A DNA stretch of 64,000 nucleotides from JAJDZL01 sp965221175 (lineage in GTDB: Bacteria; Pseudomonadota; Gammaproteobacteria; Arenicellales; JAJDZL01): the NCBI GenBank assembly GCA_965221175.1, contig OZ244867.1, positions 1,984,001-2,048,000 of the forward strand, in the 5' to 3' direction. Of this stretch, positions 9,707 to 19,005 are shown piece after piece. A program made the position numbers and the translations under genes. Numbering within the stretch: the stretch's first letter is position 1; each line of letters begins with the position of its first letter. The notes under the pieces were generated by a model. It searched no databases. It was given only the letters and a program-made list of their open reading frames with translations, and was not told where the DNA came from.

Positions 9707-10421
9707 TGGCTTCATCCATTCGGAATTTACAAACGAATGGATTCTCATTGTGGTAGTTTTCGCAACTAAGGTTCCCGGCTCAAGCACAAGGGCAGAAAAT
9801 TAAGCGTGAAACCTTGCCTGTGAGATTTTTCAATTTCCTGTGCTATGTAAATCAAATTATTCATGTAACGCTCTACAAAACTTGCGAACGCAGTAAATTC
9901 AAATATTTGGATAACCACAGGCGTTATATTTGCTAGTGGCATAACTTGATTGAAACCTGTGTGCCCAAGCTCAGGCTGTTGCCTCTTTCGCTTCAACAAA
10001 CCTACAGCCAATTGTGCACAAGTGCTAGTTCAGCGCCGACACTCCGTAATTACTGATTGACTGCTTGTGTGCTACACCAATATCCATCTCTCAGAAAACT
10101 GTAATTCGGTCGCTTCAATTGAAACTTCATCACATTTAATATGTCTCTATATGACAAGGAGGCGATTGTATTTAGAATTCTGAAGTTGGCATATTCTTTT
10201 GGTGTTACCTCACTCAATCATAAATTCGCCGCTGTGACACGAAGATTGTCGCAAATCACAGAAACGTCAACATGCGACGGAATTCGTAGGCACTGATTCT
10301 AGAGAACTGATGAATTGCCGATTGAACCTCTCACTGCCCTATCTTTAATTTGTAAATTGCCAACATTTTTAACTAAAAATTTCTTATAGTATCAAGTTGA
10401 TAACAATGAAGACCTATATCA
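9707..10421. other. Intergenic 715 bases; hairpin, no convincing gene
   Basis: An A/T-rich stretch with stops in all frames, lying where the M23 domain of envC would be expected. It begins with a 9-bp hairpin (9714-9742). A minus-strand frame at 9766-10011 (81 codons) has no recognisable features. The ctpA promoter should lie near the right end. I find no LytM-type HxG/HxH motifs in any frame I checked. Confidence 0.5.
9714..9742 (+). terminator. Hairpin after the EnvC-like gene
   Basis: ATCCATTCG (9714-9722) pairs perfectly with CGAATGGAT (9734-9742) around an 11-base loop, eight bases after the stop codon. There is no U-tract after it, so it may be a weak terminator or a 3'-end stabiliser. 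Confidence 0.45.
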
Positions 10422-11726
10422 ATGATTCGAACTCTCTCTCACAGTAAATTAGCCACCGCTTTTCTGCTTGCGTTCTTCGCCTTTCAGGCCGCTCATGCTG
10501 CAGACATGAATGATCTCACACCTCTGCCTTTGGATGAAATTTCCACTTTCACAAGAGTATTCGAAACGATCAAGAATCACTATGTCGACGAAGTCACTGA
10601 CGAAAAACTTCTGAAAGATGCAATCCGCGGAATGATTTCTGGTCTTGACCCTCACTCTGCACTGTTAGACAGTCAAGAGATGTCTGATATCCAAAGCGAA
10701 ACAACCGGCAAGTACGGAGGACTGGGAATTGAAATCACCAAGGAAAACAGAGGGATCCGCGTTGTCTCGCCAATTGATGATACACCTGCACATCAAGCAG
10801 GCATTCAGCCCGGCGACATCATTGTACGGCTGGATAACCGCCCTGTAGATCGCATGACATTGCCTGAAGCAGTGAACATCATGCGAGGCAAACCAGGTAC
10901 TGAAATTACACTGACGATCATTCGACAGGGAATCGACACCCCCCTGCAAATCACTCTGACTCGCGCAGTCATCATTACAAGAAGCGTCCGCAGTTATTTC
11001 CTTGAACCGAATTTCGGTTATCTCAGAATTACGCAGTTCAAGACTACAACGCCCGAACTGGCTCGCGAAAAGATAGAAGAACTATACGATGGATCCACAT
11101 CGTTGGATGGACTCGTGCTGGATTTACGGAACAATCCGGGTGGCGAGCTTCGAAGTGCTATCGGCATTACCGATATGTTTATTGACAAAGGCATCATCGT
11201 TAAAACTAGAAATCGAAATGGAGTCACCGAACAGGAATATCGAGCCACTCCCGGAGATGCTCTCGACGGTGTTCCGGTTGTTGTGCTAGTGAACGAAGGC
11301 TCAGCTTCCGCATCAGAAATTGTCGCCGGTGCCCTGCAGGACCATGGTCGAGCCGTCATTATGGGCAAGAACACATTCGGAAAAGGTTCGGTGCAAACCA
11401 TTTTGCCCGTGGATAAAACCACTGCCGTAAAACTGACAACCCATCGCTACTACACCCCAGCAGATCGCTCGATTCAAGTAGAGGGAATTATTCCAGATAT
11501 CGTGGTTGACAGACGTGAAATTGCTGAGGTCAAGCAAGAGGAAATTTCAATGTTGCGCGAAGGTGATTTAGCGGGCTCGCTTGAAAACGAAAACGGCGCT
11601 GAATCTGAGCCAGAAATTAACTCGAACAATTCCCAAGTCAATTCTGTCGTTGGGAATGACTACCAGCTTCAACAGGCGCTGAACCTGTTAAAAGGGCTTC
11701 GCATCGCTCGAATACTCAAAGGCTGA
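10422..11726 (+). CDS. ctpA: C-terminal processing peptidase (S41 family)
   Basis: A 434-residue periplasmic serine protease. It has a cleavable signal peptide (about 1-26, ending QAAHA), a PDZ domain (about 95-180, starting GGLGIEITKE) and an S41 protease core. The Ser-Lys dyad is visible: a serine in GSASASE (about 296) and a lysine in FGKGSVQT (about 321), at the usual 25-residue spacing. CtpA-type enzymes degrade or process cell-wall hydrolases and envelope proteins. In many gammaproteobacteria the gene follows envC, as it does here apart from a 0.7-kb degenerate gap. The C-terminal tail after the protease core is short and acidic. Identification is firm. Confidence 0.93.
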   Translation: MIRTLSHSKLATAFLLAFFAFQAAHAADMNDLTPLPLDEISTFTRVFETIKNHYVDEVTDEKLLKDAIRGMISGLDPHSALLDSQEMSDIQSETTGKYGGLGIEITKENRGIRVVSPIDDTPAHQAGIQPGDIIVRLDNRPVDRMTLPEAVNIMRGKPGTEITLTIIRQGIDTPLQITLTRAVIITRSVRSYFLEPNFGYLRITQFKTTTPELAREKIEELYDGSTSLDGLVLDLRNNPGGELRSAIGITDMFIDKGIIVKTRNRNGVTEQEYRATPGDALDGVPVVVLVNEGSASASEIVAGALQDHGRAVIMGKNTFGKGSVQTILPVDKTTAVKLTTHRYYTPADRSIQVEGIIPDIVVDRREIAEVKQEEISMLREGDLAGSLENENGAESEPEINSNNSQVNSVVGNDYQLQQALNLLKGLRIARILKG

Positions 11727-11757
11727 TTCAGACAGACGACTGAACCGTTGCTTTCAA

Positions 11758-13179
11758 TTAGATGGCGGATTGCGCAGCAACCGTATGCAACCTTTGATTT
11801 TCTGTGGGTTCTGCGCAGCAATACCACGGTTCTGACATTTGAGGCACCTTGCGTCTTGGGTATTGAATCAGTTCAGGCATTGATGTCTTGACATCTTGAT
11901 GTGCGATAGACCAAATTCCCTTGAATGCTTCTTGTCTCTCCAGATTCTGGTTTTCCACAGTCATCGCCCAGTCCTGAATCGCTTTCTGCAGTTCGTCGAC
12001 TCGTGGGTCCGGATGAGTCCATGAATATCCCAGCATCTTGGGGTTGAACTCTCCAAGCCAGGCATCAACATCATCTGTATTCAGCAAATGTGAACCTCGC
12101 GGCAGTAGCAGACGAATGCTCAATTGAACTGGCGGAACGCTGTTGACCAATTGCAGGTCGACAATTTCCCGTAGCAGTTTTCGATAACCATTCAGCGTCG
12201 TCCATGGCGTAAATGGCACAAAAGTCGGAATCATGGTAATTCCAAGTCTACGCAAAAGCCTCAGAGCCTGCCTGAAATCTTGTGCAGTATGCCCTTTATC
12301 CAACTTTTCCAGCACTTCGTCTTCGACTGACTCGACCGCAGTGGTAATGAAAAGGCATCCGTTGCGGGAGAAATCTTCCAACAGTTTTTCATGTTGCAGA
12401 ATATGTTCGATCTTGATCGTCGCGTCCCAAGTGGTATTGGGAAATTCAGATCGAAATCGCTCAACGACACGTCGGGCATGGCCGGGGCCGTTCAGAAAGT
12501 CCGGATCACCGAATGATATGTGTTCCGCACCGGCCCTGATCTGCTGTCGAATGTCACTCAATACGACATCGGCCGACACAACCCTAAAGGTTCCCGAGTA
12601 CACTGGCACAATCGGACAGTGACGACACAAATGCTTGCAGCCTCGGCTGGCTTCAACAAAACCCACAGTTTGTTCCTGGCCATTCTCAAGCGTTAGCCTG
12701 GAATACTGTTCAAGCGCAGGAAGCCCAGCACGAAAAGGTTCCACAAACGCCAACTTATCCATTGAAATTCGAGTTTTTCTGGAATGATCACTGGATGTAC
12801 CGTCTCTAAGTGCCCTACACAGAGAGAGGATGTCGGATTCAGACTCTCCACCAAATACATAGCCACAGCCGAGTGACCGAAAGTATTCATCATTTACTGG
12901 GGCGTATAGTCCATACGCACAAATCTCCGGCTGCGAATCAAGTGCCAAAATTGAAGGAATGATTTCCGATGCAAGACGCGCACCGGCGTGCATGGCAAGG
13001 TGAATGGCAACCAATCGTGCTCCAGCCATTCGAGTCACATCAAATGCTTCTATTGACAAATCAATGCACTCGACTTCAAAACCATCTTGTCTCAGCCATG
13101 CCGCAGGCTGAGCCAGCGAAAATGGCTGTCGCCCAATCTCATAAGGACTGATCAAAACAACCTTCATGGTTTCAGACAC
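11758..13179 (-). CDS. CCAEP-tail B12-binding-like radical SAM protein at the end of the suf operon
   Basis: 473 residues. An N-terminal Rossmann-like, B12-binding-type domain (about 1-130, starting VVLISPYEIGRQPFS) is followed by a radical SAM barrel with the cluster motif CKHLCRHC (CxxxCxxC). The C-terminus carries CCAEP (codons at 11806-11820), the hallmark of a family I know as CUAEP/CCAEP-tail radical SAM proteins, where the second cysteine is selenocysteine in some members. Here both codons are TGC, so no recoding is needed. The gene starts 12 bases after sufT and is probably co-transcribed with suf, suggesting a link to Fe-S or metal-cofactor metabolism. The reaction is unknown. ATG at 13167 is an alternative start. 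Confidence 0.85.
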   Translation of the reverse strand: MSETMKVVLISPYEIGRQPFSLAQPAAWLRQDGFEVECIDLSIEAFDVTRMAGARLVAIHLAMHAGARLASEIIPSILALDSQPEICAYGLYAPVNDEYFRSLGCGYVFGGESESDILSLCRALRDGTSSDHSRKTRISMDKLAFVEPFRAGLPALEQYSRLTLENGQEQTVGFVEASRGCKHLCRHCPIVPVYSGTFRVVSADVVLSDIRQQIRAGAEHISFGDPDFLNGPGHARRVVERFRSEFPNTTWDATIKIEHILQHEKLLEDFSRNGCLFITTAVESVEDEVLEKLDKGHTAQDFRQALRLLRRLGITMIPTFVPFTPWTTLNGYRKLLREIVDLQLVNSVPPVQLSIRLLLPRGSHLLNTDDVDAWLGEFNPKMLGYSWTHPDPRVDELQKAIQDWAMTVENQNLERQEAFKGIWSIAHQDVKTSMPELIQYPRRKVPQMSEPWYCCAEPTENQRLHTVAAQSAI

Positions 13180-13191
13180 CAGAGTTCGCTT

Positions 13192-13626
13192 TTATAAAAG
13201 ACCCAGACTCAGCAAAGCATCTTCCGTCATTCGATCTTTCGTCCAGGGTGGGTCCCAAACCAGTTCAACGTGTACATCTTCAACGCTATCGACGCATTTG
13301 ACAGCGCACTCGACAGTACCTGGAAATGTTTGTGCAACAGGACAACCTGGTGTAGTGAGAGTCATTTCGATATTAACGACCCTGTTCTCGTCAATATCAA
13401 TTCCATAAATCAGACCTAGATCGTAAATGTTGATTGGTATTTCTGGATCGTATACCCCGCGAAGAGCATCTACGATCTGCTGTTCGAGCACCATGTCAGT
13501 AATCGATGCGCCTTCTCCAACAGAAGCGCTGCTCGGTAAATCTGATTCTGACTCTTTGATGTTCAAGAATTCAGCGACAAAGTCGTCTTGCTGAGCAGAG
13601 GTGTCGTTATTCAGTTTGTTAGTCAT
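13192..13626 (-). CDS. sufT: SUF-associated Fe-S assembly protein, MIP18/DUF59 family
   Basis: 144 residues. The DUF59 core begins at about 50 (IVDALRGVYDPEIPINIYDLG), with TTPGCP and the downstream VWDPPWTKDRM. SufT proteins help mature Fe-S proteins when demand is high. The first 45 residues are a low-complexity acidic extension not needed for the fold. The gene starts 5 bases after the sufU stop and is followed at 12 bases by the radical SAM gene, so it is an internal operon member. Confidence 0.9.
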   Translation of the reverse strand: MTNKLNNDTSAQQDDFVAEFLNIKESESDLPSSASVGEGASITDMVLEQQIVDALRGVYDPEIPINIYDLGLIYGIDIDENRVVNIEMTLTTPGCPVAQTFPGTVECAVKCVDSVEDVHVELVWDPPWTKDRMTEDALLSLGLL

Positions 13627-13631
13627 GCGAA

Positions 13632-14084
13632 TTATTCAGTTGTAACCTGTTCTTGAGATCTGTTGATAGCGGCAATTGCTGTATGCCACGCAAGCGTCGC
13701 ACACTTTACACGCGTTGGAAATTCCCGAACGCCGCCCAACACTTCGAGTTTCCCGATATCGACTGTATCGGCGCCATCGCCTCCTGTCACCTTGATGCGA
13801 AACTGATCAAAAAGCTCCTCTGCTTTTGTCCTTGACATGCCTTTGAGCATCTCCGTCATGATCGAAGCGGAAGCGACAGATATGGCGCACCCCTGTCCGA
13901 CGAAGCCAATTTCTTGAATAATTTCGTTATCGTCAATGAAGCACTCCAGTGTAAGTTCGTCTCCGCAAAGAGGATTAACGCCTTCCGCCGAACAGTTGGC
14001 TGAATCCAGAGGCCCAAAATTTCGTGGACTTCGACTGTGATCAATGATCACTTCCTGATACAAGGCTTTCAAATCGTCCATCAT
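13632..14084 (-). CDS. sufU: Fe-S cluster assembly sulfur-transfer protein SufU
   Basis: 150 residues, IscU-like fold. The cysteines expected for zinc or sulfur handling are visible: NCSAEGVNPLCGDEL, GQGCAIS and VKCATLAW. The insertion between the second and third cysteine regions is SufU-like. SufU takes persulfide from SufS and passes it to the SufBCD scaffold. Its ATG overlaps the sufS stop by four bases, so the two are translationally coupled. This SufS-SufU pairing replaces SufE, for which I see no gene. Confidence 0.93.
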   Translation of the reverse strand: MMDDLKALYQEVIIDHSRSPRNFGPLDSANCSAEGVNPLCGDELTLECFIDDNEIIQEIGFVGQGCAISVASASIMTEMLKGMSRTKAEELFDQFRIKVTGGDGADTVDIGKLEVLGGVREFPTRVKCATLAWHTAIAAINRSQEQVTTE

Positions 14085-15349
14085 CTGCCGAATAGTCTCC
14101 GAACACCATGCAGAGCATCGAACATGCAGTCAATTTCATCAGTTGTGTTGTAAACGGCAAATGATGCCCGGGCTGTCGCAGCCACATTGAAATGCTGCAT
14201 CACGGGCATGGCGCAGTGATGACCCACTCGAATCGCAATCCCTTCACGATCCAAGATCGTACCGATGTCGTGAGCGTGAATGTCTGTTAGTCCAAATGCG
14301 AATACTGCGGATTTTCGTGGAGATTTACCAAATATCTGGAAGTCGTCGAATTCTTCGGCTCGGCTATGTGCATAATCCAGCAGCTCATGTTCATGTGCTG
14401 CGATGTTATCGATTCCTAGGTTCCACATAAACTTGGCCGCTGTGCCAAATCCGACTGTGTCTGCGATGTTGGGCGTACCGGCTTCGAACTTATGGGGAAT
14501 TTCTGCGTACTCGGTACCTTGAAATGTAACGCGTTTAATCATTTCACCGCCACCTTGATAGGGAGGCATGGCTTCCAGCAGCTGTTCGCGTCCGTATAAA
14601 ATTCCGATCCCCGTTGGTCCGTACATCTTGTGCGCCGATAGAGTGAGAAAATCACAATCCAGATCTCTGACGTCAATCGCCAAATGCGGTGCTGCCTGCG
14701 CGGCATCGACCACTACTACTGCACCGACATCGTGTGCAAGTTTGGTCATCTGTTTGATTGGATTTACCGTACCCAATGAATTGGCTACATAGGTAATTGC
14801 AACAACTGCTGTTTTGGTGCTCAATAGCTCCTGATATTCGTGCTGAATAATTTCTCCTTGATCATCCATCGGGATCATCCGCACCGTGCTTCCAGTTTGC
14901 TCAGCGATCACTTGCCACGGCACTATATTCGAATGGTGCTCCATCTCACTTACGAGAATTTCATCACCGGGTTTCAGTCGATGACGTCCATAGGAACTGG
15001 CAACCAGGTTCAAACCCTCGGTGGTGCCTCGAACAAAAATAATCTCTCGTGAGTGGTCTGCATTTACGAATTGTTGAGCCAGCTCTCGCGCATTTTCATA
15101 GGCTTCCGTCGCCCGGTCGCTGAGTGCATGCACACCCCGATGTACGTTTGCATGTTGTGATGCATAATAGTTCGTCAACGAATCGGTAACCGCCAGCGGC
15201 TTCTGCGAGCTTGCGGCATTATCGAGATACACGAGTTTTTTGCCGTAGACAATCTCTTTGAGAATTGGAAATTGCTCGCGAATGGAATCGATATCCAAAT
15301 GATTCGTAGAATGCATTTCCATGCTGGTATCAATCGCTGCTTCGTTCAT
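14081..15349 (-). CDS. sufS: Cysteine desulfurase SufS
   Basis: 422 residues, class V aminotransferase fold with PLP. The Schiff-base lysine is in LTLSAHKMYGP and the active-site cysteine is in RVGHHCAMP. Other landmarks are YLDNAASSQKP near the N-terminus and SEMEHHSNIVPW. It converts cysteine to alanine and loads a persulfide passed to SufU. Start and stop overlap sufD and sufU by four bases each, as in tightly coupled suf operons. Confidence 0.95.
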   Translation of the reverse strand: MNEAAIDTSMEMHSTNHLDIDSIREQFPILKEIVYGKKLVYLDNAASSQKPLAVTDSLTNYYASQHANVHRGVHALSDRATEAYENARELAQQFVNADHSREIIFVRGTTEGLNLVASSYGRHRLKPGDEILVSEMEHHSNIVPWQVIAEQTGSTVRMIPMDDQGEIIQHEYQELLSTKTAVVAITYVANSLGTVNPIKQMTKLAHDVGAVVVVDAAQAAPHLAIDVRDLDCDFLTLSAHKMYGPTGIGILYGREQLLEAMPPYQGGGEMIKRVTFQGTEYAEIPHKFEAGTPNIADTVGFGTAAKFMWNLGIDNIAAHEHELLDYAHSRAEEFDDFQIFGKSPRKSAVFAFGLTDIHAHDIGTILDREGIAIRVGHHCAMPVMQHFNVAATARASFAVYNTTDEIDCMFDALHGVRRLFGR

Positions 15350-16707
15350 GCTGCCTCCCTGGTCTCAAAGCATGACTCTAGTTTGTTTTGCACCAGCTGA
15401 GCGACTTGTTCCCGTAGCGGTACAATTTCAATTTCATCTACGATTTCCGAGGCAAACGCCTTGGTTAAAACAGCTTTTGCCTCACGCTCTCCCAAACCGC
15501 GGGTGCGCAGGTAGAAAACCGCGCCTTCATCAAGTTGTCCGACCGTCGCACCGTGCGAACACTTGACATCATCTGCATAAATTTCGAGCTGAGGCTTGGT
15601 ATCCGCTTCCGCATCGGGTGACAGAAGCAGATTTCGGTTCTGCTGCTGTGCATCGGTGCGTTGTGAACCGGGCTCAACTGTGATTCGACCATGGAAAACC
15701 GCACGCGCCCGGTCGTCCAGTATTCCTTTGTAAAACTCGTTACTCGTACCATTCGGACTTGCGTGCGACACGGTTGTGTAATTGTCAATGTGCTGTCTTC
15801 CCTGTCCAATATAGAGCCCTTTCAATTCGCAGTACGACTGTTCTCCATTGAGCGATTGGGCCACCTCGTGGCGATTCAACAATGCTCCGAAAGACAAGGA
15901 ATAGATTCGATAACGGCTGGCGCTGGCCTGATTCACTGTTGCCGATCCAACGTGAAATGCCGATTGACTTTCGTCTTGAATCCTATAGTGATCCAGCACC
16001 GATTCATCTTCCAGTTGGCATGTGATGGCCGAATTCGTCAAGTGATTCGTATCGGCAAGCGAAACATACCGTTCAATAATCTGCAATTTGGCCTGTTTTT
16101 CAACATGAATGAAATTATTGATATTGCAAATTCTGGCAGAGGCGTCATCACAGCTCACGCAGAGAATTTCGAGCGGTTTATCGAGTGTCGCTCCGGCGTT
16201 CAATCGAACTGCGACTCCATCGGCTGCAATTCCTGAACTGAGCGCGGCAAAACCATTGTCTGCTTTGGATGCTTTGAGCTTGAGCTGTTCAATCGGGAAA
16301 CTGCGAATTCGCGGGTCCAAATTCTCATTGGACTCCAGAATTTTTGCCAAACTACAGATGCTGATGCATTCAGGCAAGCCGTCAAGCTGAGAGAGATATT
16401 CATTGAACCAGCCATCAACCAGTACAACCCGGTAAACATCCGCTGAATTAGCATCAATGGCATCCAGTTCCGCCTCATTGAAGCTCACATCCGCATCACT
16501 GGAAAACTCGAACTCAATTCGCTCAAGCGGCCTAATGTTGGTGTATTTCCACTGCTCGTCCCTGATCTGCGGGAAACCCGTAGAGGCAAGACGCGCGAGT
16601 GCGTCGTTGCGCATGGTTACAATTTCCTCACTGTTTGCACCCGGTAAACGGTGAATGAAATTGGAACTACGCTCTATCAGACGAGCGCTTAAAGGGCTTT
16701 CTCTCAT
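15346..16707 (-). CDS. sufD: Fe-S cluster scaffold component SufD
   Basis: 453 residues of the SufBD beta-helix family. The C-terminal core includes DVKCSHGATVGQLDEGAVFYL and the helix LRTRGLGEREAKAVL, both typical of SufD. The N-terminal helical part (QWKYTNIRPLERI) is also characteristic. It forms the SufBC2D scaffold. Four-base overlaps with sufC and sufS indicate coupled translation. Confidence 0.93.
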   Translation of the reverse strand: MRESPLSARLIERSSNFIHRLPGANSEEIVTMRNDALARLASTGFPQIRDEQWKYTNIRPLERIEFEFSSDADVSFNEAELDAIDANSADVYRVVLVDGWFNEYLSQLDGLPECISICSLAKILESNENLDPRIRSFPIEQLKLKASKADNGFAALSSGIAADGVAVRLNAGATLDKPLEILCVSCDDASARICNINNFIHVEKQAKLQIIERYVSLADTNHLTNSAITCQLEDESVLDHYRIQDESQSAFHVGSATVNQASASRYRIYSLSFGALLNRHEVAQSLNGEQSYCELKGLYIGQGRQHIDNYTTVSHASPNGTSNEFYKGILDDRARAVFHGRITVEPGSQRTDAQQQNRNLLLSPDAEADTKPQLEIYADDVKCSHGATVGQLDEGAVFYLRTRGLGEREAKAVLTKAFASEIVDEIEIVPLREQVAQLVQNKLESCFETREAA

Positions 16708-17462
16708 GCGACTGCCTGGGCAACTTCTTCCACAACCCAGGAGTATCCATATCGTTCGAGTTCGTGAGCGAGGTATTTGTCACCGGAGCGCACAAACTTA
16801 CCGCCAACGAGAACATGCACGTAATCGGGAACAATGTATTCCAGAATTCGAGGAAAGTGAGTCACAATAATTGTTGATCGACCTTCGTCAGCCAGCGAGT
16901 TCACGCCTCTTGATACAATTTTCAATGCATCAATGTCCAATCCTGAATCCGTTTCATCCAGAATTGCAAGCTGCGGTTCCATCATGATCATCTGAAGAAT
17001 TTCATTGCGCTTCTTTTCGCCGCCTGAAAACCCCTCATTCACGGAACGGTAAAGAAAAGACTCGTCAATCTCCAAAAGTTTCATCTTGTCTCGAACCAGC
17101 TTCAGAAAATCAATCGCATCCACTTCGCTTTGGCCGCGATGTCTTCGAACTGCGTTGACCGCCGCTTTGATGAGATAAATATTGTTGACTCCCGGAATTT
17201 CAATCGGATGCTGAAATGCAAGAAAAATCCCTTGACGGGCACGCTCTTCGGGATCCAGTTCAAGCAGATTTTCACCGTTGAACAGCACGCTGCCCTGCAC
17301 TTCGTCACCCAGTTTGCCTGTAATGACATTTGCCAAAGTACTCTTTCCGGAGCCATTCGGCCCCATAATGGCGTGGATTTCCCCGCTACCAACGGAAAGA
17401 TTGATCCCATTGAGAATTTTTTTGTTGTCAATTTCGACTTTCAAGTCTTGAATCGCGAGCAT
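16704..17462 (-). CDS. sufC: Fe-S assembly ATPase SufC
   Basis: An ABC-type ATPase of about 252 residues. Walker A is GPNGSGKST, the signature is FSGGEKKRNEIL and Walker B is LAILDETDSGLD. These are SufC-specific variants of the ABC motifs. A frame-compatible ATG at 17474 would add four residues; the ATG at 17462 (MLAIQDLKVEI) matches the family better. SufC powers conformational changes in the SufBD scaffold. The gap to sufB is the largest inside the operon, at about 50 bases. Confidence 0.95.
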   Translation of the reverse strand: MLAIQDLKVEIDNKKILNGINLSVGSGEIHAIMGPNGSGKSTLANVITGKLGDEVQGSVLFNGENLLELDPEERARQGIFLAFQHPIEIPGVNNIYLIKAAVNAVRRHRGQSEVDAIDFLKLVRDKMKLLEIDESFLYRSVNEGFSGGEKKRNEILQMIMMEPQLAILDETDSGLDIDALKIVSRGVNSLADEGRSTIIVTHFPRILEYIVPDYVHVLVGGKFVRSGDKYLAHELERYGYSWVVEEVAQAVA

Positions 17463-17510
17463 AATCGCAAACACTCTATAAAGTTGTTGGTAGATAAGGT
17501 GTGAGTTGAA

Positions 17511-18962
17511 TTAGCCGACTGCGCCTTCCAGACTGATTCCGAGCAATTTCTGTGCTTCAACCGCGAATTCCATCGGCAATTCCTTGAACACTTCCTTGCA
17601 GAATCCATTGACAATCATGGAAACGGAATCTTCTTCAGACAATCCGCGCTGTCGGCAATAAAACAGCTGATCTTCACTAATGCGGGATGTGGTAGCTTCA
17701 TGCTCGACTTTGGCGCTTGAATTCTTCACTTCAATGTAGGGAAATGTATGCGCGCCGCACCGGTCTCCCATCAGCAATGAATCACACTGCGAATAATTGC
17801 GTGCGTTGTGGGCACCCTTCAAAATGCGGACCAGTCCGCGATATGAGTTTTGCCCTCGCCCGGCAGAAACACCTTTTGAGATAATGGTGCTGGATGTATC
17901 ACGGCCGATGTGCACCATCTTCGTACCGGTATCCGCCTGCTGGCAGTTGTTGGTCAAAGCAACGGAGTAAAATTCACCTGTTGAATTATCGCCCTCCAGC
18001 ATGACACTCGGATATTTCCAAGTAATGGCGGAACCCGTCTCAACCTGAGTCCAGGAGATTTTTGCATTCTCGCCACGACAGGCGCCTCGTTTGGTAACGA
18101 AATTGTAGATGCCGCCTCTGCCTTCTTCATCGCCGGGATACCAGTTCTGAACCGTCGAATATTTGATTTGCGCATCTTTCATCGCAATCAGTTCCACCAC
18201 CGCCGCATGGAGCTGATTTTCGTCTCTCATGGGGGCAGTGCAACCTTCCAGATAACTGACGTAACTTCCTTCTTCGGCAACGATCAGAGTTCTTTCAAAC
18301 TGCCCGGTATTCATGGCATTGATTCGAAAGTAGGTTGATAGTTCCATAGGACAGCGTACGCCTTTGGGCACATAGACGAACGAACCGTCACTAAACACAG
18401 CAGAGTTCAGCGCAGCAAAGAAATTGTCTCCTGAAGGAACCACGGAACCGAGATACTTCCGAACCAGTTCTGGATGCTCTCGCACCGCTTCCGAGAACGA
18501 GCAGAAAATGACGCCTGCCTTGGCAAGCGTTTTCTTGAATGTAGTTGCGACTGACACGCTGTCAAAAACCGCATCCACAGCGACGCCCGCGAGCATTTTC
18601 TGTTCAGAAAGGGGAATACCCAGTTTTTCGTAAGTCTCCAGCAGTATCGGGTCTACTTCATCCAGACTCTTCGGTCTATCTGCATCCGATTTCGGAGCTG
18701 AGTAATAGCTAATGGACTGATAATCAATCGGCGTATATTTGACATGCGCCCAAACCGGCTCCTGCATTTTCTTCCAGCGAGCAAAGGCATTGAGGCGCCA
18801 ATCGAGCATGAATTTAGGCTCTTCTTTCTTGGCCGACAATGCAATTACGACATCTTCGTCCAATCCTGGAGGAAACGTATCGGATTCAATATCCGTAACG
18901 AATCCTTCCTTATATTCTCTTTGTACGAAACCGCTAATATCTGCGGCAGTTGCTTGGTCCAC
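17511..18962 (-). CDS. sufB: Fe-S cluster scaffold component SufB
   Basis: 483 residues. Recognisable SufB segments include DWRLNAFARWKKMQEP, YYSAPKS, GVRCPMELSTYFRIN, and the C-terminal cysteine/acid region CDSLLMGDRCGAHTFPY. SufB is the site of nascent cluster assembly. It is the first structural gene after the regulator, with a 43-base gap, and shares its promoter. Confidence 0.95.
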   Translation of the reverse strand: MDQATAADISGFVQREYKEGFVTDIESDTFPPGLDEDVVIALSAKKEEPKFMLDWRLNAFARWKKMQEPVWAHVKYTPIDYQSISYYSAPKSDADRPKSLDEVDPILLETYEKLGIPLSEQKMLAGVAVDAVFDSVSVATTFKKTLAKAGVIFCSFSEAVREHPELVRKYLGSVVPSGDNFFAALNSAVFSDGSFVYVPKGVRCPMELSTYFRINAMNTGQFERTLIVAEEGSYVSYLEGCTAPMRDENQLHAAVVELIAMKDAQIKYSTVQNWYPGDEEGRGGIYNFVTKRGACRGENAKISWTQVETGSAITWKYPSVMLEGDNSTGEFYSVALTNNCQQADTGTKMVHIGRDTSSTIISKGVSAGRGQNSYRGLVRILKGAHNARNYSQCDSLLMGDRCGAHTFPYIEVKNSSAKVEHEATTSRISEDQLFYCRQRGLSEEDSVSMIVNGFCKEVFKELPMEFAVEAQKLLGISLEGAVG

Positions 18963-19005
18963 GGTATTTGGTTCCTGTTGTGTGTATTAAGTAATTTCCA
19001 GCTGT

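Noticed and set aside
9766..10011. Minus-strand 81-codon ORF after the EnvC-like gene
   Set aside because: No ribosome-binding site, no familiar motifs, and surrounding sequence looks like non-coding or degenerate DNA.
11806..11820. Selenocysteine in the CCAEP tail
   Set aside because: Both codons are TGC; there is no in-frame TGA, so this is the cysteine form.
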